Shown in pieces: positions 6,632-10,409 of a stretch of DNA of 10,409 nucleotides (position 1 is its first letter; every line of letters starts with the position of its first letter). Below the pieces are notes generated by a model. That model did no database searches. It was not told the DNA's origin and saw nothing but the letters and a program-made list of their open reading frames with translations. A program made the position numbers and the translations under genes. This stretch comes from Rhodospirillaceae bacterium. GTDB lineage: Bacteria; Pseudomonadota; Alphaproteobacteria; Rhodospirillales; Rhodospirillaceae. The DNA lies in contig JAFGWD010000076.1 of the NCBI GenBank assembly GCA_016937315.1, positions 1 to 10,409 of the forward strand, in the 5' to 3' direction.

Positions 6632-6670
6632 TCTTGACATCTTGACAGAGCGATTCGCATGGATCATCTT
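6632..6670 (+). promoter_or_regulatory. Tandem TTGACA boxes, candidate promoter for the M23 gene
   Basis: The octamer TCTTGACA occurs twice head to tail (6632-6639 and 6640-6647), giving two perfect -35 consensus boxes eight bases apart. From the second, 17 bases lead to CATCTT (6665-6670), a three-of-six match to the -10 consensus. An alternative -10, TATGAT at 6734-6739 (five of six), has no good -35. The start site would leave a leader of over 100 bases before the ATG at 6793. Confidence 0.4.
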
Positions 6671-6792
6671 TGCCTCTGGATACTGTCTTGAGAGCAAACC
6701 GTGTTCAGATTCTGCTCCCTAAGCACGACGGGGTATGATACGAAGCGGACGCTCTTGTCTGGACCAACTCCGGACACGGACCGAGGGAACCG

Positions 6793-8241
6793 ATGCAAGA
6801 CGACGACACAACCGCCGAGAAGACCCCAAAGCGGGTCGAGTCCAGGCACCTTCTGGCGATAGGCCTCATCGTCGGGGTTTCAGCATTGACTCTGGCCGCC
6901 GCGATGACCGCTGGACGGTCGGAGGCTGGTGCTGATCGTGGAGACGAGTCAACGACATCGCTGATGACGCCGCCCCCAATGTCCGGGAACACCGGTTCGG
7001 CAATGACGCCACGCACCTTCCTGTACGGTGGGAGCGAGTATCTGCCGGACCCCGGACGCCACCGCGCCGCGCCCTTAAAAAACACACGTTCCGAACCCAC
7101 CACCCCACAAGAGACACGCGAACGCGACTTGGCTCTGTCGGTGATGCCTGGAGATACCCTGGGGCAAATTCTTGATCGCAACGCCGTGTCACGACAAGAC
7201 ACGCAGGACGCTCTATCCGCCCTGAAAAGTGTTTTCGATCCCCGCCGCCTGATCCCCGGGCAAAGTGTGACGCTGTCTTTGCTGTCCGATCCCGACGGCA
7301 CCGTGACCCTAAACCGCATTTTGATCGAGACCGAACCTGGACGCCGCAGCGTTGCCACGCGGCAGGAAAACGGAAAATTCGACGCCGACGAAGAACACGA
7401 CCCCATCACCGTCGAACCCCAAGCCTTTTCCGCTACCATCACCTCCAGCCTGTTCGCAGCAGGAGAATCGGTTGGCATGTCACCGGGTGCGTTGCAGCAA
7501 CTCATTAAGCTCTATTCCTATGACGTCGATTTCCAGCGCGATATCCATGAAGGCGATTCGTTCGAGGTTATGGTGGATCGCCACGTCCTACCTGACGGCA
7601 CGGTGATCGGCGACGGCGAAATTGATTTCGCCACGTTGACGTTATCTGGGGTTCCTTTACGCTTATACCGTTTCGAAGACAAAAGTGGCTTTGTCGACTA
7701 CTACAACGAAAAAGGACAAAGCGTCCGCAAGGCATTGCTGCGTACCCCCGTTGATGGTGCCCGCATTTCTTCCGGTTACGGAATACGTAAACACCCGGTT
7801 CTCGGCTTCTCGAAGATGCACAAAGGCGTCGATTTTGCAGCCCCCATCGGCACCCCCGTTTACGCCGCAGGCGATGGCGTGGTTGAACGGGCTGGCCCGT
7901 GGAGCACCTACGGCAACTATTTACGCATCCGGCACACCAGCAGTTATGCCACGGCCTACGGGCACCTCAAAGGCTATGCACGAGACATTCACAGCGGAAG
8001 CCGCGTCCGCCAAGGTCAAGTCGTCGCCTACTCTGGGAACACAGGACGGACCACGGGACCGCATCTGCATTATGAGGTCTTGGTCAACAACCACCAAGTC
8101 AACCCGCTAAAGATCAAGATGCCGTCCGGGCGGTCCCTGAAGGGTGAGGAACTGCGCCTGTTCGCAAAACTGCGCAAGGGGATTGATCACTCCTTTTCGG
8201 CCCTCGCGAGCAAAAATAAGATCGCCACGGCCACGCCATAG
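6793..8241 (+). CDS. Membrane-anchored M23 (LytM) murein endopeptidase
   Basis: Cell-wall hydrolase of 482 residues that would cut peptide cross-links in the periplasm. A short cytoplasmic N-terminus precedes one membrane anchor (about 19-40, LLAIGLIVGVSALTLAAAM). A Pro/Thr/Ser-rich linker leads to an OapA/LysM-like segment (LSVMPGDTLGQILDRN, 115-130, to about 162). A Csd3/MepM-type inner domain follows (AFSATITSSLFAAGESVGMSPGALQQLIKLYSYDVDFQRDI, 211-251). The peptidase domain spans about 317-440. All metal and catalytic residues are present: HKGVD (His343, Asp347), YGH (His391) and GPHLHYEV (His424, His426). The zinc ligands should be His343, Asp347 and His426. The architecture matches MepM/Csd3-type DD-endopeptidases. 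The ATG at 6793 has GAGGGAA just upstream. It has its own leader and ends before a strong hairpin, so it appears monocistronic. Confidence 0.92.
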   Translation: MQDDDTTAEKTPKRVESRHLLAIGLIVGVSALTLAAAMTAGRSEAGADRGDESTTSLMTPPPMSGNTGSAMTPRTFLYGGSEYLPDPGRHRAAPLKNTRSEPTTPQETRERDLALSVMPGDTLGQILDRNAVSRQDTQDALSALKSVFDPRRLIPGQSVTLSLLSDPDGTVTLNRILIETEPGRRSVATRQENGKFDADEEHDPITVEPQAFSATITSSLFAAGESVGMSPGALQQLIKLYSYDVDFQRDIHEGDSFEVMVDRHVLPDGTVIGDGEIDFATLTLSGVPLRLYRFEDKSGFVDYYNEKGQSVRKALLRTPVDGARISSGYGIRKHPVLGFSKMHKGVDFAAPIGTPVYAAGDGVVERAGPWSTYGNYLRIRHTSSYATAYGHLKGYARDIHSGSRVRQGQVVAYSGNTGRTTGPHLHYEVLVNNHQVNPLKIKMPSGRSLKGEELRLFAKLRKGIDHSFSALASKNKIATATP

Positions 8242-8283
8242 GACAAGATGGAAGTCCGCTAACCCCGGTTCCCTTGTGTCTGA

Positions 8284-8314
8284 CACGAACGGCTCCCTTT
8301 GGGAGCCGTTCGTG
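8284..8314 (+). terminator. Strong hairpin after the M23 peptidase gene
   Basis: A perfect 14-bp stem (CACGAACGGCTCCC 8284-8297 with GGGAGCCGTTCGTG 8301-8314) with a TTT loop begins 43 bases after the stop. No T run follows on either strand, so termination is likely but not of textbook form. Confidence 0.6.
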
Positions 8315-8315
8315 C

Positions 8316-8344
8316 TTGGGCTACAGGGCAAAAGCGCGTAAAAT
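8316..8344 (+). promoter_or_regulatory. Candidate sigma-70 promoter for the AHSA1-domain gene
   Basis: TTGGGC (8316-8321, three of six) and TAAAAT (8339-8344, five of six) are exactly 17 bases apart. The -35 box starts two bases after the preceding hairpin. It would give a leader of about 130 bases before the ATG at 8479. Confidence 0.4.
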
Positions 8345-8478
8345 AGAGAGAAGGCGGCCTCGGGAAACAACACGAACCTTACCCAGGACGAAACTGCGGA
8401 CGGACCTCTCTCTTTTTGGGTCGCGCCCGCCCCCAAGGCACCCACGTCGTCGTTTCGTCCACAAGCAGGGAGGGAGCC

Positions 8479-8979
8479 ATGACCAGCACAAAAACCGGTG
8501 GCGTCACCATCGACACCGCCACGGGTGTCTTGCGTATCTCCGACACCATCCCGGTTCCGATCAAAACCGCCTGGACGATGCTGACATCACGGCAACATAT
8601 TTCCAAGTGGTGGGGGGATTACGTCTCCATCGAACTGCGCCCCGGCGGCACATTCGAAGAACTCTGGACCGCCCCAGATGGACGCCAAACCCGCGCCTTC
8701 GGCACAGTAAAGCAAATTGCCGCACCGCACCTTTTGGAAGTGACGTGGCGAGAAGACTCCTGGGAGTATTCCACCACAGTGCACGTGCAACTGCGTCAGG
8801 TTGGTGAGGGGACGCACATCACCATCATCCACAAGGATTGGCCAGCCCCAGTCACCGACCTTGTGCGCGGCATGCTCGCCAAACACTACTATGGCTGGCG
8901 GAGTTGCTTGATGCGGCTGAAAAACCACGCCACTCAGCACGATGCCACACAACACCCCGTACCAACCACCGTCGCATAA
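8479..8979 (+). CDS. AHSA1/SRPBCC-domain protein
   Basis: Small cytosolic protein of 166 residues with one START-like (SRPBCC) helix-grip fold of the AHSA1 type, the family named after the activator of Hsp90 ATPase. Bacterial members are mostly of unknown ligand and function. Visible features are the opening strand RISDTIPVPIKTAWTMLTS, the diagnostic ISKWWGDYVSIELRPGGTFEELW (41-63), then GTVKQIAAPHLLEVTWRED, HVQLRQVGEGTHITIIHKDWP (102-122) and the closing helix with HYYGWRSCLMRLKNH (136-150). The tail (151-166) is His/Thr-rich and probably disordered. The ATG at 8479 follows GGGAGGGAG within two bases. An upstream ATG at 8416 in frame would add 21 atypical residues. It converges on the unknown gene downstream of clpB. 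Confidence 0.87.
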   Translation: MTSTKTGGVTIDTATGVLRISDTIPVPIKTAWTMLTSRQHISKWWGDYVSIELRPGGTFEELWTAPDGRQTRAFGTVKQIAAPHLLEVTWREDSWEYSTTVHVQLRQVGEGTHITIIHKDWPAPVTDLVRGMLAKHYYGWRSCLMRLKNHATQHDATQHPVPTTVA

Positions 8980-8985
8980 CCGCAC

Positions 8986-9016
8986 AAAAAGCCCCGCACC
9001 CGAACGGGACGGGGCT
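8986..9016 (-). terminator. Intrinsic terminator of the clpB-linked operon
   Basis: Read on the minus strand, AGCCCCG (9016-9010) pairs with CGGGGCT (8996-8990), with an inner CCC/GGG pair around a four-base loop. Five T follow (8990-8986). The first base of the stem is the last base read in the upstream TGA stop (9018-9016), so stop codon and terminator abut. On the plus strand it could serve the AHSA1-domain gene only as a hairpin without T run. Confidence 0.85.
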
Positions 9017-10068
9017 CACCGTCCCAAGGCGGCCAAACTGTTCACAATGTCTACGAGGTCCAAAACGCGTGGCAAATAGTGGTCGGCAAGTAGCGGCGAC
9101 AATGGTTTACCGTCTGCGTTACTCTGTGTTAGATCACGCGAAAGACCATCCACCAAGCGATTCAAACGTTTGCGATGTACCCCAAAACGCCGTTGAATGG
9201 GGTCCGCCGCGATTCCGGCAAAAGCCCCGGCAGACGCTGCGGCAATCAACAGCGCCCCGCCCGTAGCCGCCGTTAGGAAAGGCGTTGCCGCCGCCGGAAA
9301 CGCCGCATACCACCAGCCGCCGATAGTGCCTCCCAAGGGAAAAGCCGAGATCGCCAGCGTATTGGCGATGGTGGCAGAAACCATGGGAGTCAGGCTCAAC
9401 ATCCCCGGTGTAAAAGCGTGAAAGGCACCAGCACCAACACCCAAGGCCCCAGCTTGCATCGCGACCTCAGCCATGGCCACGCGTCCGGCAGCAGCCTCGG
9501 CAAGGATAGCCGCAACCGACCTCTGAAACACCGGATCATCGGTACGCTCCGCAATCAAGCGTTCAACCTGGCGCAGCCCTCCGGCAAGACGAGGATCGCT
9601 AAGAATTTCTTGCGCCAAGGCATCGCGTGCCGACAATACCCGCCCCTGTGCATCCTTGATTGGTAACTCCAGGAATTCGGTCATCAACAACGCATTGACC
9701 TGTCGCCCAACATCCGTATCCAAGACCAACCGCGTCCGTGACATCCGATCCAGCAATCGAGGTGGGGTCTGGCCTCGGAAACGCCACGCCCAAGACACCG
9801 CCCCACTGCCCCGCTTCATTGCGAATTCAGGTAAAGAGGCCATCAAATTGTAGGGAGCCCGCAAAAGGTCCAGGCCCACAGCATGACGGTGCAGGGCGAG
9901 GCTGCCTTTCAGGGAGAAATGCCGGTCCACGAACGCATCAATACGCAAGCGACGCGCTGCAACGTAACGATCCGCCGCCTGCCGCACCAGAATCTCTGCC
10001 TCATCTGGAGACAGAACGACGGCGGGCGTATATGTTCCCGCCGTCACCAAGGCTGCACCGTCACTCAT
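9016..10068 (-). CDS. Conserved hypothetical protein coupled to clpB (DUF6635-like)
   Basis: 350 residues, function unknown. By recall it resembles alphaproteobacterial proteins grouped as DUF6635, an assignment I hold loosely. An opening helix RYVAARRLRIDAFVDRHFSLKGSLALHRHAVGLDLLRAPYN (35-74) is the most distinctive block. A charged middle follows. Residues 195-290 are Ala/Gly-rich and hydrophobic (for example FPAAATPFLTAATGGALLIAAASAGAFAGIAA), enough for two to four membrane or membrane-associated helices. A basic segment RRFGVHRKRLNRLVDGLSRDL closes it. There is no signal peptide. The ATG at 10068 overlaps the clpB stop as ATGA, which points to translational coupling. An in-frame TTG three codons upstream is less likely. 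A terminator begins on its stop codon. The context suggests a role alongside ClpB, which is inference. Confidence 0.75.
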   Translation of the reverse strand: MSDGAALVTAGTYTPAVVLSPDEAEILVRQAADRYVAARRLRIDAFVDRHFSLKGSLALHRHAVGLDLLRAPYNLMASLPEFAMKRGSGAVSWAWRFRGQTPPRLLDRMSRTRLVLDTDVGRQVNALLMTEFLELPIKDAQGRVLSARDALAQEILSDPRLAGGLRQVERLIAERTDDPVFQRSVAAILAEAAAGRVAMAEVAMQAGALGVGAGAFHAFTPGMLSLTPMVSATIANTLAISAFPLGGTIGGWWYAAFPAAATPFLTAATGGALLIAAASAGAFAGIAADPIQRRFGVHRKRLNRLVDGLSRDLTQSNADGKPLSPLLADHYLPRVLDLVDIVNSLAALGR

Positions 10069-10409
10069 TCCAACCAAGCCGAGGCGGCACGTCCAGCAAT
10101 GGTCAACCCCTCGACATCGGCATCAACCTTAACACTATCGCCTTCGGTTAGGTGCCCCTCCAACAGACACATCGCCAACGGGTTTTCCAACGTCCGTTGG
10201 ATCAGCCGCTTCAAAGGCCGTGCGCCATAAACCGGATCGTACCCCCGCTCCGCCAGCCATTGACGCGCCGCCTCCGTCACCTCCAGGGTCAACTCACGGT
10301 CTTTCAAACGGGCATCCAGGCGCAGCAACTGATTCGTGACGATCCCCGCCATGTGTTCCGGGGCAAGACGGTGGAACAGCAAGATCTCATCCAGACGGTT
10401 CAAAAACTC
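10065..10409 (-). CDS. clpB: ATP-dependent chaperone ClpB, C-terminal part only
   Basis: The last 114 residues of the Hsp100 disaggregase ClpB, which works with DnaK to dissolve protein aggregates. The gene runs off the right end of the window. The visible part opens with EFLNRLDE, the arginine-finger region of the second AAA+ domain, then LLFHRLAPEHMAGIV, the small alpha-helical D2 domain, and the sensor-2 motif GYDPVYGARPLKRLIQ (56-71, Arg64 of GAR). It ends after a beta strand VDADVEGLTIAGR with a short tail AASAWLE. The TTG at 10401-10403 is an internal Leu codon, not a start. Its TGA overlaps the next gene's ATG by four bases, so the two share a transcript. Heat-shock control would be expected, but its promoter is outside the window. 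Confidence 0.95.
   Translation of the reverse strand, partial: EFLNRLDEILLFHRLAPEHMAGIVTNQLLRLDARLKDRELTLEVTEAARQWLAERGYDPVYGARPLKRLIQRTLENPLAMCLLEGHLTEGDSVKVDADVEGLTIAGRAASAWLE

Noticed and set aside
6705..7505. 266-residue minus-strand frame over the start of the M23 gene
   Set aside because: It overlaps a gene with complete catalytic motifs. Its Ser/Arg-rich composition is typical of an antisense shadow.

Overview
The window looks like chromosomal core DNA from an alphaproteobacterium, most likely near the Rhodospirillales. The evidence is a moderately GC-rich sequence, the protein styles of the Upp, ClpB, ThiY-like and tandem-Usp genes, and densely packed genes with short gaps. No rRNA, tRNA, transposase, phage gene, CRISPR array or integration site was seen. 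Both ends cut through genes.

Layout, left to right. (1) Position 1-946, + strand: the 3' part of a ThiY/NMT1-type periplasmic binding protein, probably for a thiamine pyrimidine precursor. (2) 1230-2054, +: a tandem-domain universal stress protein behind a structured leader. (3) 2063-2108: a perfect 20-bp inverted repeat that acts as a two-way terminator between the convergent usp and antiporter genes. (4) 5655 down to 2120, - strand: four genes in one direction. In transcription order they are uracil phosphoribosyltransferase (upp), an unrecognised 136-aa protein, a Panacea/SocA-type (DUF4065) protein, and an NhaD-like sodium:proton antiporter with a signal peptide. (5) 5726-8979, +: an SDR-fold protein lacking the usual catalytic Tyr/Lys, a membrane-anchored M23 (LytM) cell-wall endopeptidase, and an AHSA1/SRPBCC-domain protein. 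Each sits behind its own leader, and strong hairpins separate them. (6) 10409 down to 9016, -: the C-terminus of the ClpB disaggregase, overlapping by 4 bp an alanine-rich, partly hydrophobic protein of unknown function. An intrinsic terminator starts on that gene's stop codon.

Several genes fit general stress and envelope homeostasis (Usp, Na+/H+ antiport, ClpB, M23 peptidase), but nothing shows that they form one pathway. The likeliest places for something new are the Panacea-domain gene with its unknown upstream partner, the protein translationally coupled to clpB, and the SDR with a degenerate active site. I did not find a clearly new multi-gene system. Promoter calls are by eye against the sigma-70 consensus and are tentative.
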